64,000 bases of DNA, from NCBI RefSeq assembly GCF_000722775.1, contig NZ_JPFZ01000011.1, forward strand, positions 1-64,000, written 5' to 3'. Every line of letters begins with the position of its first letter. Within the stretch, counting starts at the first letter, position 1. Shown here in pieces: positions 28,212 through 36,744 of the stretch. Source of the DNA: Streptococcus mitis subsp. hohhotensis. Lineage in GTDB: Bacteria > Bacillota > Bacilli > Lactobacillales > Streptococcaceae. The notes under the pieces are model-generated. The model saw only the letters and a list, made by a program, of their open reading frames with translations, had not been told where the DNA came from and did not search any database. The translations under genes were made by a program, and so were the position numbers.

Positions 28212-28510
28212 AAGGAATCCTCAATCTTGCTCTGTTCTTGCTTACAAGTCACAAGCTTGTGACGGAGTTCTTCTAATTCTTGCTCCTTATCGTCAAATTC
28301 AATCTCACGGCTGAGTTGAGTTGACAAACAGTTGACTGCCAACAAAAGAGCGATGGTTTCATCATCTGCGCTAGGCATTTGTTCTTTAATTGCTTGGTAT
28401 TTTTCTGTTGCAACCTTGGCGATTTCCTCCATAAAAAGGTTATCATGCTCGCTTGTCAAGGTTAATGATTTTTTCCCGAATGTAAATTTGAATCGATTTA
28501 GATTTGCCAT
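28208..28510 (-). CDS. zapA: Cell division protein ZapA-like
   Basis: 100 residues from ATG 28510 (GTGAGGTG 6 bp upstream); a GTG at 28519 is less likely because it overlaps the ribosome site. The N-terminal beta strand NRFKFTFGKKSLTLTSEHD, the helix and the C-terminal coiled coil (FDDKEQELEELRHKLVTCKQEQ) match ZapA, which cross-links FtsZ filaments. It has a promoter CTGACA-17-TATAAT (28528-28556, minus strand) and is translationally coupled to cvpA. Confidence 0.85.
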   Translation of the reverse strand: MANLNRFKFTFGKKSLTLTSEHDNLFMEEIAKVATEKYQAIKEQMPSADDETIALLLAVNCLSTQLSREIEFDDKEQELEELRHKLVTCKQEQSKIEDSL

Positions 28511-28527
28511 AAAATTCACCTCACGAT

Positions 28528-28556
28528 ATTATACCAAAATTCGCTAATTTTGTCAG
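28528..28556 (-). promoter_or_regulatory. Predicted zapA promoter
   Basis: CTGACA, 17-bp spacer, TATAAT on the minus strand, divergent from the rnhC promoter (extended -10 TGGTACAAT near 28582 on the plus strand). Confidence 0.7.
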
Positions 28557-28596
28557 TTTTTACAAATTTGCCTGCTTTTATGGTACAATAGAAACT

Positions 28597-29478
28597 ATGG
28601 CAAGTATAACACTCACACCAAGTGAAAAGGAGATTCAGGCTTTTCTTGAACACTATCAAACCAGTCTGGCTCCCAGCAAGAATCCCTATATTCGCTACTT
28701 TTTGCGACTACCTCAAGCAACGGTTTCTATCTATACTTCTGGAAAGGTCTTGCTTCAGGGTGAAGGAGCTGAGAAATATGCTAGTTTCTTTGGCTATCAG
28801 GTTTTAGAGGAAAACAGGGGTCAAAATTTCCCTTTGATTGGGACGGATGAGGTGGGAAATGGTTCCTACTTTGGTGGACTTGCAGTTGTGGCTTCCTTTG
28901 TCACACCTGACCAGCATGCCTTCTTACGAAAACTCGGTGTGGGGGATTCCAAGACACTGACCGACCAAAAGATCCGTCAGATTGCCCCTATTCTCAAAGA
29001 AAAAATCCAGTACCAGGCATTGCTTCTCTCACCCAGCAAGTACAACGAGGTCATCGGAGACCGCTACAATGCTGTTTCGGTTAAGGTAGCCCTCCATAAC
29101 CAGGCTATCTATCTCCTTCTTCAAAAAGGCATTCAGCCTGAGAAAATTGTGATTGATGCCTTTACCAGTGCTAAAAATTATGACAAGTACTTGGCACAAG
29201 AGGCCAATCGTTTCAGCAATCCGATCAGCTTAGAAGAAAAGGCTGAGGGCAAATACTTGGCTGTCGCAGTCTCTTCTATAATCGCGCGTGATCTCTTTCT
29301 GGAAAATCTTGAAAATCTAGGACGAGAACTGGGCTATCAACTTCCAAGTGGAGCTGGAACGGCTTCTGATAAGGTAGCTAGCCAGATTTTACAAGCCTAT
29401 GGTATGCAGGGACTCAATTTCTGCGCCAAATTGCACTTTAAAAATACTGAAAAAGCGAAAAAACGCTTAGAAAGGTAA
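28597..29478 (+). CDS. rnhC: Ribonuclease HIII
   Basis: 293 residues. An N-terminal TBP-like substrate-binding domain (~1-80) precedes an RNase HII-type catalytic domain. [14 protein letters not shown] (DEVG motif) gives the first acidic residues and [14 protein letters not shown] a further aspartate. It degrades RNA in RNA-DNA hybrids. There is little 5' leader and no strong Shine-Dalgarno (the start lies about 10 bp after the -10). lepB follows after 3 bp. Confidence 0.95.
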   Translation: MASITLTPSEKEIQAFLEHYQTSLAPSKNPYIRYFLRLPQATVSIYTSGKVLLQGEGAEKYASFFGYQVLEENRGQNFPLIGTDEVGNGSYFGGLAVVASFVTPDQHAFLRKLGVGDSKTLTDQKIRQIAPILKEKIQYQALLLSPSKYNEVIGDRYNAVSVKVALHNQAIYLLLQKGIQPEKIVIDAFTSAKNYDKYLAQEANRFSNPISLEEKAEGKYLAVAVSSIIARDLFLENLENLGRELGYQLPSGAGTASDKVASQILQAYGMQGLNFCAKLHFKNTEKAKKRLER

Positions 29479-29481
29479 ATT

Positions 29482-30096
29482 ATGAATTCATTTAAAAATT
29501 TCCTAAAAGAGTGGGGATTGTTCCTCCTGATTCTGTCATTACTAGCTTTAAGTCGTATCTTTTTTTGGAGTAATGTCCGCGTAGAAGGGCATTCCATGGA
29601 TCCTACCCTAGCGGATGGCGAAATCCTCTTTGTTGTCAAACACCTCCCTATTGACCGTTTTGATATCGTGGTTGCCCATGAGGAAGATGGCAATAAGGAC
29701 ATCGTCAAGCGTGTCATCGGAATGCCTGGCGACACCATCCGTTACGAAAACGATAAACTTTACATCAATGACAAAGAGACAGATGAACCTTATCTAGCTG
29801 ACTATATCAAACGTTTCAAAGATGACAAACTCCAAAGCACCTACTCAGGCAAGGGCTTTGAAGGAAATAAAGGAACCTTCTTTAGAAGTATCGCTCAAAA
29901 AGCCCAAGCCTTCACAGTTGATGTCAACTACAACACCAACTTTAGCTTTACTGTCCCAGAAGGAGAATACCTTCTCCTCGGAGATGACCGCTTGGTTTCG
30001 AGCGACAGCCGCCACGTAGGTACCTTTAAAGCAAAAGATATCACAGGGGAAGCTAAATTCCGCTTCTGGCCAATCACCCGTATCGGAACATTTTAA
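29482..30096 (+). CDS. lepB: Signal peptidase I
   Basis: 204 residues with one N-terminal membrane helix (GLFLLILSLLALSRIFF). The catalytic Ser38 is in VEGHSMDPTL and Lys76 in DIVKRVIGMPGD, and box E is GDDRLVSSDSRHVG. It cleaves signal peptides of secreted proteins, including the surface proteins of this window. It is coupled to rnhC (3-bp gap). Confidence 0.96.
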   Translation: MNSFKNFLKEWGLFLLILSLLALSRIFFWSNVRVEGHSMDPTLADGEILFVVKHLPIDRFDIVVAHEEDGNKDIVKRVIGMPGDTIRYENDKLYINDKETDEPYLADYIKRFKDDKLQSTYSGKGFEGNKGTFFRSIAQKAQAFTVDVNYNTNFSFTVPEGEYLLLGDDRLVSSDSRHVGTFKAKDITGEAKFRFWPITRIGTF

Positions 30097-30103
30097 GAGA
30101 CCT

Positions 30104-30138
30104 AAGAGGCCGAGAATCAAGAATCTCAGCCTCTTCTT
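30104..30138 (+). terminator. Terminator of rnhC-lepB
   Basis: AAGAGGC and GCCTCTT with inner GAGA/TCTC pairing form a strong hairpin 8 bp after lepB, followed by CTTCTTCT. Confidence 0.65.
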
Positions 30139-30208
30139 CTATCGTGAGAAGTGATTATTTATTGACTAAAATCCCCCCAACTCTCACCTATTTATGCAAA
30201 GGAATCTT

Positions 30209-32575
30209 ATGGAAGTTTATTTTTCAGGAACCATTGAACGGATTATTTTTGAAAATCCCAGCAATTTTTATCGTATCCTTCTCCTAGAAATCGACGATAC
30301 GGACGCAGAGGATTTTGATGATTTTGAAATCATTGTCACAGGCACCATGGCTGATGTGATTGAGGGAGAAGACTATACCTTTTGGGGACAAATTGTCCAG
30401 CACTCCAAGTATGGGGAGCAACTGCAAATCAGCCGGTATGAACGCTCAAAACCAACTAGCAAGGGCTTGGTCAAGTACTTTTCAAGTAGCCATTTCAAGG
30501 GAATTGGTCTCAAAACAGCTCAGAAAATCGTGGATACCTATGGCGACAATACCATTGACGAAATTCTGCAACACCCGGAAAAGCTAGAAGGCATTGCAGG
30601 ACTATCTGCAAAAAATCGCGAGGCTTTCGTCTCCACCCTTCGTCTCAACTACGGAACGGAGATGGTTTTGGCAAAGCTAGCCAACTACGGCATTCCCAAT
30701 AAACTAGCCTTTCAAATTCAAGACTTTTACAAGGAAGAAACCCTTGATGTGGTTGAAAATTATCCCTACCAGCTGGTTGAAGATATCAAAGGATTGGGAT
30801 TTACCATTGCTGACCAACTAGCTGAGGAACTAGGCATCGAAAGTCAGGCTCCTGAACGCTTCCGCGCCGGTCTAGTTCATAGTCTTTTTCAGACCTGTAT
30901 GGAAACAGGGGACACCTATGTTGAAGCACGGGATTTGCTAGAACAAACCCTTACTCTCCTTGAATCTTCTCGCCCCGTGGAACTGGATCCCAGCCAAGTA
31001 GCCCAAGAACTCTCCTACCTGATTGAAGAAGACAAGGTTCAGCAGATTGATACCAAGATTTTTGACAACAGCCTCTTTTTCGCTGAGGAAGGCATCCGCA
31101 GTCACTTGGTTCGTATCCTTGAAAAAGGAAAACAGAAGAGTCATGATTTAGAAACCATTCAAAAACATATCGCTACTGTCGAAGAAGATCTGGAGATTGA
31201 GTATGATAACATTCAAAAACAGGCTATCTGTGATGCTATCCAGAATAAGGTCTTTATCCTGACAGGTGGACCTGGTACTGGTAAGACAACTGTTATCAAT
31301 GGTATCATCGCTGTTTATGCCCTTTTAGAAGGACTTGACCTCAGGAAAAAAAGCAACCTACCTATTCTTCTTGCCGCTCCAACTGGTCGAGCTGCTCGAC
31401 GCATGAATGAATTGACAGGCTTGCCTAGCGCGACCATACACCGTCATTTAGGAATGACAGGTGACGATGACACCAGTCATCTGGAAGATTATCTGGATGC
31501 CGACTTTATCATCGTGGATGAATTTTCCATGGTGGATACTTGGCTGGCTAATCAACTCTTCTCCAACATCTCTTCTAACAGTAAAATTCTCATCGTGGGA
31601 GATAGCGATCAGCTACCGTCTGTCAGCCCTGGACAGGTTCTAGCGGATCTGCTTCATATTCCCCTGATTCCTCAGACTCGCTTGGAAAAAATTTACCGGC
31701 AAAGCGAAGAATCAACCATCGTCACCCTAGCTAGTCAAATTCGACAGGGCATCTTGCCAGCCGATTTCACCCAGAAAAAAGCAGACCGTTCCTACTTTGA
31801 AATTGCTAGTAGCCATATTCCAACTACGATTGAAAAGATCTTAGGCGCTGCCCTCAGAAGTGGCATCCCTGCTCGTGATATCCAAGTTCTGGCTCCCATG
31901 TACCGAGGGACAGCAGGGATTGATGCCATTAACCAGCTCATGCAAGGCCTCCTGAACCCACCACAAAAAAATCAACTCAGTTTTGAAGCTCCCCAGTGCC
32001 ACTATCGCAAGGGAGACAAGGTCATTCATTTAGTCAACGATGCTGAAATCAATGTCTTTAATGGGGATCTAGGAGCTATCACAGACCTGATTCCTGGTAA
32101 ATATACCGAGTCGAAACAAGACGAGATTGTCATTGATTTTGATGGCAACGAGGTCTCTTACCCACGTAACGAATGGTACAAGATTCGCCTGGCCTATGCC
32201 ATGAGCATCCATAAATCACAGGGAAGTGAGTTCCCTGTTGTCATCCTACCTATCACTAGTGCTAGTAGGCGTATGCTGGAGCGCAATCTCATCTATACAG
32301 CCATTACACGCGCCAAAAGCAAGCTTATCTTACTAGGCGAATTACAGGCCTTCGACTATGCTACTCAACATATCGGAACTGCCCGAAAAACCTATCTGAT
32401 TGAACGCTTCAGTGATTTAATTGAAAATATTGAAGAAAAGCAACAAACTGTCTCAGAAACTACCACATCAAGTGCATCTGAACAATCCTACATCCTGACC
32501 GAAGAAAATTGGGACAGCATCCCCGCCATGATTGGGATTACAGACGCAGACCTCAAAGAGATTTTTGGAAAATAG
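30209..32575 (+). CDS. recD2: SF1B DNA helicase RecD2
   Basis: 788 residues from ATG 30209, which has AAAGGA 6 bp upstream; an earlier in-frame ATG at 30194 precedes that site. An N-terminal OB-like and tandem HhH region (~70-200) leads to the helicase core with Walker A LTGGPGTGKTTVING (~residue 355), DEFSMVD, and a C-terminal UvrD-like motif YAMSIHKSQGSEFPVVI. It is a 5'-3' helicase without RecBC, acting in DNA repair. Its 3' end is duplicated beyond the stop, next to a BOX element. Confidence 0.95.
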   Translation: MEVYFSGTIERIIFENPSNFYRILLLEIDDTDAEDFDDFEIIVTGTMADVIEGEDYTFWGQIVQHSKYGEQLQISRYERSKPTSKGLVKYFSSSHFKGIGLKTAQKIVDTYGDNTIDEILQHPEKLEGIAGLSAKNREAFVSTLRLNYGTEMVLAKLANYGIPNKLAFQIQDFYKEETLDVVENYPYQLVEDIKGLGFTIADQLAEELGIESQAPERFRAGLVHSLFQTCMETGDTYVEARDLLEQTLTLLESSRPVELDPSQVAQELSYLIEEDKVQQIDTKIFDNSLFFAEEGIRSHLVRILEKGKQKSHDLETIQKHIATVEEDLEIEYDNIQKQAICDAIQNKVFILTGGPGTGKTTVINGIIAVYALLEGLDLRKKSNLPILLAAPTGRAARRMNELTGLPSATIHRHLGMTGDDDTSHLEDYLDADFIIVDEFSMVDTWLANQLFSNISSNSKILIVGDSDQLPSVSPGQVLADLLHIPLIPQTRLEKIYRQSEESTIVTLASQIRQGILPADFTQKKADRSYFEIASSHIPTTIEKILGAALRSGIPARDIQVLAPMYRGTAGIDAINQLMQGLLNPPQKNQLSFEAPQCHYRKGDKVIHLVNDAEINVFNGDLGAITDLIPGKYTESKQDEIVIDFDGNEVSYPRNEWYKIRLAYAMSIHKSQGSEFPVVILPITSASRRMLERNLIYTAITRAKSKLILLGELQAFDYATQHIGTARKTYLIERFSDLIENIEEKQQTVSETTTSSASEQSYILTEENWDSIPAMIGITDADLKEIFGK

Positions 32576-32587
32576 TGCATAAGAAAA

Positions 32588-32612
32588 CCCACCTAATCAG
32601 GTGGGATTTTTG
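32588..32612. terminator. Terminator of recD2 (first copy)
   Basis: CCCACCT, loop AATC, AGGTGGG then ATTTTTG. The stem is perfect in both orientations. A diverged second copy lies at 32737-32760. Confidence 0.85.
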
Positions 32613-32619
32613 TTTATTA

Positions 32620-32716
32620 ATACTCAATGAAAATCAAAGAGCAAACTAGGAAGCTAGCCGCAAACTGTACTTGAGTACGGTAAGGCGACGCTGACGTGGT
32701 TTGAAGAGATTTTTGA
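32620..32716 (-). repeat. BOX element (boxA-boxC) fused to duplicated recD2 end
   Basis: In minus orientation: AATACTCAATGAAAATCAAAG, GCTAGCCGCA, the boxA core GGTAAGGCGACGCTGACG and TGGTTTGAAGAGATTTTT. The usual ending (TTTTCGAAGAGTAT) is replaced by GAAAAATAGTGCATC, which is the recD2 terminal sequence. Confidence 0.88.
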
Positions 32717-32768
32717 AAAATAGTGCATCAGAAAAACCCACCTAATCAGGCGGGATTTTTGTTTATTA
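32707..32768. repeat. Duplicate of recD2 3' end and terminator
   Basis: This 62-bp stretch repeats 32558-32619 (GAGATTTTTGGAAAATAGTG ... TTTTTGTTTATTAA) with a few substitutions. The two copies bracket the BOX element. It carries the terminator facing tig: on the minus strand CCCGCCT pairs with AGGTGGG through a G-T pair. Confidence 0.85.
32737..32760 (-). terminator. Terminator of tig (second copy)
   Basis: Minus strand CCCGCCT, loop GATT, AGGTGGG then TTTTTC. The T-to-C change relative to the first copy leaves a wobble pair in this orientation but a mismatch in the plus orientation. Confidence 0.75.
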
Positions 32769-32771
32769 AAA

Positions 32772-34055
32772 TTATTTAACTGTTGCTGTGCTTGTAATCA
32801 ATTCAACAGCTTTTTTGATAGTGATATCGTGTTTCAACATATCAGCTGAAAGCAAGCTTTGTACTTGAGCAACTTCCATGTTGTAGTCTGCTGCCAATTG
32901 CTCAACTTCTTTTTGGATTTCTTCTTCTGATGCGTCAAATCCTTCAGCTTTGGCAACTGCTTCGATAACAAGGTTAGTCTTAGTACGTGACTCAGCTTCT
33001 GCTTGGTATTGGTTGTGAAGGTCTTCTTGAGTAGTTCCAGTGATTTGGAAGTACATGTCAGGGTTGATACCTTGACGTTGCAAGTTTCCAAGGAATTCGT
33101 TTACTGAGCGGTGAACTTCTTCGTGAATCATTTCTTCTGGAAGTTCTACGATTTCAGCGTTTTCTACAGCTTTATCAATTGCTGCACCTTCAACTGCATC
33201 TTTGTAAGCTTCTTCTTTAGCAGCAGCCAATTCATTACGGTATTTTTCTTTCAATTCAGCAAGTGTTTCAACTTCTTCATCGATGTCTTTTGCAAGTTCA
33301 TCGTCAAGAGCTGGAACTTCTTTAGCTTTTACTTCATGGATAGTTGTCACGAATTTAGCTTCTTTACCTGCAAGATCTTCTGCTTGGTAGTCTTCTGGGA
33401 ATGTTACGATAACATCAACAGTTTCACCAGCCGAGTGACCTACCAATTGGTCTTCGAAACCAGGGATGAATTGACCTGAACCAAGTCCAAGTGAGAAGTT
33501 TTCACCTTTTCCACCGTCAAATTCAACACCGTCGATAGAACCAACGAAGTCGATGACAACAGTGTCGCCGTTTTCAGCAGCAGCTTCTTTGATAACCAAT
33601 TCAGCCAAGTTGTTGCGTTCGCGTTCGATACGCTCTTCAACGTCAGCGTCTGTTACTTCTTTTTCTACATCTACTGATACTTCAAGGTTTTTGTAGTCAC
33701 CCAATTTTACTTCAGGTTTTGTAACGACTTCAGCAGTGATAACCCAGTCTTGACCTTTTTCCATTGAAGTTACATCAATTTTTGGTTGAGCAACGACTTC
33801 AAGGCCAGCTTCTTTTATAGCTGCTTCATAAGCATTTGGCAAAAGAGCGTTCATAACGTCTTGGTAAAGTGACTCTTCACCAAATTTTTTGTCGAAGATA
33901 GGACGTGGAAGGTGACCTTTACGGAAACCTGGAACATTAAGAGATTTCTTCACTGAGTTGAAGACACGATCCAATTCTGGTTTGATTTGGTCTTGAGAGA
34001 TAGTGAAAGTCAAGACACCACGGTTTGTTTCTTTGTTTTCAAATGATACAGACAT
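32772..34055 (-). CDS. tig: Trigger factor
   Basis: 427 residues. The N-terminal ribosome-binding domain has the signature [25 protein letters not shown]-type prolyl isomerase domain (~160-250, with [19 protein letters not shown] and [11 protein letters not shown]) follows, then the helical C-terminal chaperone arms. It binds nascent chains at the ribosome exit. It has a promoter TTGAAA-18-TATAAT (34093-34122, minus strand) and AAGGAGAA before the ATG. It is monocistronic. Confidence 0.97.
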   Translation of the reverse strand: MSVSFENKETNRGVLTFTISQDQIKPELDRVFNSVKKSLNVPGFRKGHLPRPIFDKKFGEESLYQDVMNALLPNAYEAAIKEAGLEVVAQPKIDVTSMEKGQDWVITAEVVTKPEVKLGDYKNLEVSVDVEKEVTDADVEERIERERNNLAELVIKEAAAENGDTVVIDFVGSIDGVEFDGGKGENFSLGLGSGQFIPGFEDQLVGHSAGETVDVIVTFPEDYQAEDLAGKEAKFVTTIHEVKAKEVPALDDELAKDIDEEVETLAELKEKYRNELAAAKEEAYKDAVEGAAIDKAVENAEIVELPEEMIHEEVHRSVNEFLGNLQRQGINPDMYFQITGTTQEDLHNQYQAEAESRTKTNLVIEAVAKAEGFDASEEEIQKEVEQLAADYNMEVAQVQSLLSADMLKHDITIKKAVELITSTATVK

Positions 34056-34092
34056 TCTGTCATTTCTCCTTAAAATTTTTTAAATACAGTCT

Positions 34093-34122
34093 ATTATAAC
34101 ATAAATGAGCGACTTTTTTCAA
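34093..34122 (-). promoter_or_regulatory. Predicted tig promoter
   Basis: TTGAAA, 18-bp spacer, extended -10 TGTTATAAT on the minus strand. Confidence 0.7.
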
Positions 34123-34231
34123 GTAACGAATGCGCTTTTCAATGATAGGGGAGGTACGGTTTCTTCTTAGTTTTCTTTAGGTTTCGAATATAATCTTATA
34201 AAAGATGTTTAATAATGGCTGATTACAGTAA

Positions 34232-34273
34232 AAAACGAATCGCCCACACATCCCTCATTAGGCGATTCGTTTT
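34232..34273 (-). terminator. Terminator of the choline-binding protein gene at 34277
   Basis: AAAACGAATCGCC pairs perfectly with GGCGATTCGTTTT around a 17-nt loop. It starts 4 bp after the stop, with T runs on both sides. Confidence 0.85.
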
Positions 34274-34276
34274 GTA

Positions 34277-35461
34277 TTATTTAACCACAAGAACCTTGTA
34301 ATATTCATACTTATTTGGCTGTGTAATCTTAATTTTTTGACCATAGAAACCATCGATTTCTTTGTCAAAATAATCTGAAAATCTTGATGGCAAGCGTTTC
34401 ATCTTAAGAACCTCACCAGATTGGTCTGCATATACAAGGAAATGATAGTGGGTTGTAGACATACCGTCATCAATCAATACAAAGTAACCTGTTTTAAGCT
34501 TACCTTGTCCATTATCTAAATGGTATAGTTTATTGTTATTGATTGTGAAGTTAGTAGATGGAAGTCTAAGTCGTACACCTGGGTCTTCTAGATAAAGATC
34601 ATTGCCAACTTTTTTGATTTCTGATCTAGTTGTCATCTCTGGAAGTGGTGTCACTCTACGACCATCTGCTCCAAAATAATATCGACCTGGTAGACTTTGG
34701 AAATTTCGAATAACAGCTTTAGGATCAATTTCTTGTCCTTCTTCTTTATTATCCACTAAAGCCAACATCGTATTGGAAACTTGATCCCCATATTTGTCGG
34801 AAAACTTCTTGAACTCAGGTTTGATATACCAAGTGTTTTTATCCACGATAACATCAGTAAAGTTATTTCCGTCAAATTTTGCTGTAATCAGATATTCATA
34901 TCCATCACCTAAACGAACAATGTCACCATTTTTATAAGGGCTATTTTGTAAAGTGAACATATGGCCATCCTTGCTGAGAATATAGCCTGTCCCATCACTA
35001 GAATTTACAACTCTATCAGAGGCCATTGCACCTGATTGTTCAAAATAATACCAATTACCATCTATGAACACCCAACCTGTCATCATAGAACCACTAAAAC
35101 GAAGATAGTACCAAGTAGACCCTTCTTTGTACCAACCTGTACGCATGGCGCCACTATCTGCTAGGGAGTACCATGTGTTACCTTCCTTGTACCAACCAGT
35201 GCGCATAGCACCACTATCTGCTAGTGAATACCATGTATTGCCGTCTTTGAGCCAGCCTGTCTGCATTTTACCAGTGCTGTCGAAGTGATACCATGAACCA
35301 GCGTTTTGTACCCATTTATTTTTAGCGAGACTACCATCTTGAGAAAGATTCCAGTCAGCACCATTTTTAACCCAAGTATCTGCAGCCTGTGCTTGATTGA
35401 TAGACAATAGTAGGCCAGCACCTGCAAGCAAACCAAGTGTGAGTAATTTAGATTTTTTCAT
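34277..35461 (-). CDS. Choline-binding surface protein with N-terminal choline repeats and unassigned C-terminal domain
   Basis: 394 residues from ATG 35461 (GGAGG 8 bp upstream; an ATG at 35467 is too close to it). A signal peptide ends near AQAADTW. Residues ~30-165 are six or seven choline-binding repeats of about 20 residues (WYSLADSGAMRTGWYKEGNT pattern; two are almost identical). The remaining ~225 residues contain no repeat or catalytic motif I recognise; the text includes NGDIVRLGDGYEYLITAKFDG and GRYYFGADGRRVTPLPEM. It is expected to bind phosphocholine on teichoic acids. The C-terminal module may be the functional part. This locus lies next to tig and is accessory. Confidence 0.85.
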   Translation of the reverse strand: MKKSKLLTLGLLAGAGLLLSINQAQAADTWVKNGADWNLSQDGSLAKNKWVQNAGSWYHFDSTGKMQTGWLKDGNTWYSLADSGAMRTGWYKEGNTWYSLADSGAMRTGWYKEGSTWYYLRFSGSMMTGWVFIDGNWYYFEQSGAMASDRVVNSSDGTGYILSKDGHMFTLQNSPYKNGDIVRLGDGYEYLITAKFDGNNFTDVIVDKNTWYIKPEFKKFSDKYGDQVSNTMLALVDNKEEGQEIDPKAVIRNFQSLPGRYYFGADGRRVTPLPEMTTRSEIKKVGNDLYLEDPGVRLRLPSTNFTINNNKLYHLDNGQGKLKTGYFVLIDDGMSTTHYHFLVYADQSGEVLKMKRLPSRFSDYFDKEIDGFYGQKIKITQPNKYEYYKVLVVK

Positions 35462-35558
35462 AGCCATTTCCTCCTGTCATGAAAATTTAAAGTTGCTGTC
35501 CGTTTAACTTTTCTTATTTTAATACTTTAAAAATTTTCCATGTATTGTAAGCATATTT

Positions 35559-36467
35559 CTATTCCCAGTATCTTCTACTTACAGAATATGATAGATAGTA
35601 AGCATCCATATAAGAAACTTTCTGACCTTCAATTGGGGCATGAACAACTTTTCCACCTCCAACGTAGATACCTACATGTTGATTTGAACCTTGGTCGGTA
35701 TTGTACAATATTAAATCTCCAGGAAGTTGTGAGCCACTATATATAAATTTCCCTCCTGTAGCTTGTTCTTCAGTTGTCCTACCAATATAAATATCAAAGC
35801 TGGCATGGATTGCTTGAGTGAATCCAGAACAATCAGCACCGATATTCTTATCTAAAGTAGCTTTTCCATATTTATAAGGTAATGTACCTACAAAGGTTTC
35901 TGCATATTCAGCAATTGCTTGCCCCTTATTTTCTACGCAAACACCGTTAGATCTGAAGAAATAAGGTTTCCCATTAACTCTATTGTAATCAGTTAGTATG
36001 GAACCATCATTTGAAAGATAATACCAATTACCATCTGGGTTAATCCACTCATTTGATTTCATCCAACCTTGATCATCAAAATAATACCATTTCTCATCTA
36101 ACAATTCCCAATGTTTAGCATACCCACCTGAAGTATATTTGAACCACCAGCGACCATCTGTTTTCATCCAAGTCCCTTTTGAATCTCTATTTTGATTAAA
36201 TGCTATTTTTTCTTGATCGCCTTCTACTTGCGTTAATTCTCTAGGAGAAAATCCTACCAACTTAACTTTTTCTGCATCTTCAACCTTAATTTTACCTTCT
36301 TTAACAAGTTGATCAATTGCTTCTTTCTCGCTTGTATACTGTGAAGTTGTTTGTGATGTAGTCACTTTAGTGGTAGACGTTGTAGTTTCTGCATTAACTA
36401 CATAAGTAGTTGATAACAAAGCTCCTGAAGTAAGTAATAACGCTGCATAAGTAATATATTTTTTCAT
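35559..36467 (-). CDS. Choline-binding NlpC/P60 cell-wall hydrolase
   Basis: 302 residues. A signal peptide (KKYITYAALLLTSGALLSTTYVVNA) is followed by a Thr/Ser-rich segment and a charged helix (~45-85). Choline-binding repeats lie at ~95-180 (RWWFKYTSGGYAKHW, KWYYFDDQGWMKSNEW, NWYYLSNDGSIL). A C-terminal NlpC/P60 domain has the catalytic cysteine in NIGADCSGFTQAI and the histidine in NQHVGIYVGGGKVVHAP. Such enzymes cut peptide bonds of peptidoglycan stems. The choline module would hold it on the wall. AAAGGA is 9-10 bp before the ATG, and the leader holds a minicistron. Confidence 0.88.
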   Translation of the reverse strand: MKKYITYAALLLTSGALLSTTYVVNAETTTSTTKVTTSQTTSQYTSEKEAIDQLVKEGKIKVEDAEKVKLVGFSPRELTQVEGDQEKIAFNQNRDSKGTWMKTDGRWWFKYTSGGYAKHWELLDEKWYYFDDQGWMKSNEWINPDGNWYYLSNDGSILTDYNRVNGKPYFFRSNGVCVENKGQAIAEYAETFVGTLPYKYGKATLDKNIGADCSGFTQAIHASFDIYIGRTTEEQATGGKFIYSGSQLPGDLILYNTDQGSNQHVGIYVGGGKVVHAPIEGQKVSYMDAYYLSYSVSRRYWE

Positions 36468-36523
36468 GACAAAAATCCTTTCTTCAAAATTCCTTAACGC
36501 TCTAGTGACCTTATTTTGATAAT

Positions 36524-36551
36524 TTACGGAGACATGATTTTAACCTCCTTT
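36524..36551 (-). promoter_or_regulatory. Leader minicistron with strong ribosome site (ATG TCT CCG TAA)
   Basis: The minus strand has AAAGGAGGTT, a full Shine-Dalgarno, 8 bp before ATG-TCT-CCG-TAA (36535-36524). It lies between the promoter and the hydrolase gene whose ATG is 57 bp downstream. It may be a regulatory leader or the scar of a lost reading frame. Confidence 0.55.
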
Positions 36552-36606
36552 CGAGTTATATTAATCTTTTTATAATTAATATATTATTTTATCTATTTCT
36601 AACTCT

Positions 36607-36635
36607 ATTTTACTCCCCTATAAAATGAATGTCAA
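36607..36635 (-). promoter_or_regulatory. Predicted promoter of choline-binding hydrolase
   Basis: TTGACA, 17-bp spacer, TAAAAT on the minus strand. The leader would be about 135 nt. Confidence 0.75.
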
Positions 36636-36744
36636 CAAATAACATAAAAACATTGTGAAAAAAATATTTTATCGTTCTATAGCTACTCACTCGCTTCTTT
36701 GATACTAAATTAAGTCATTTCTCCAACATTATTTTATATAACTA

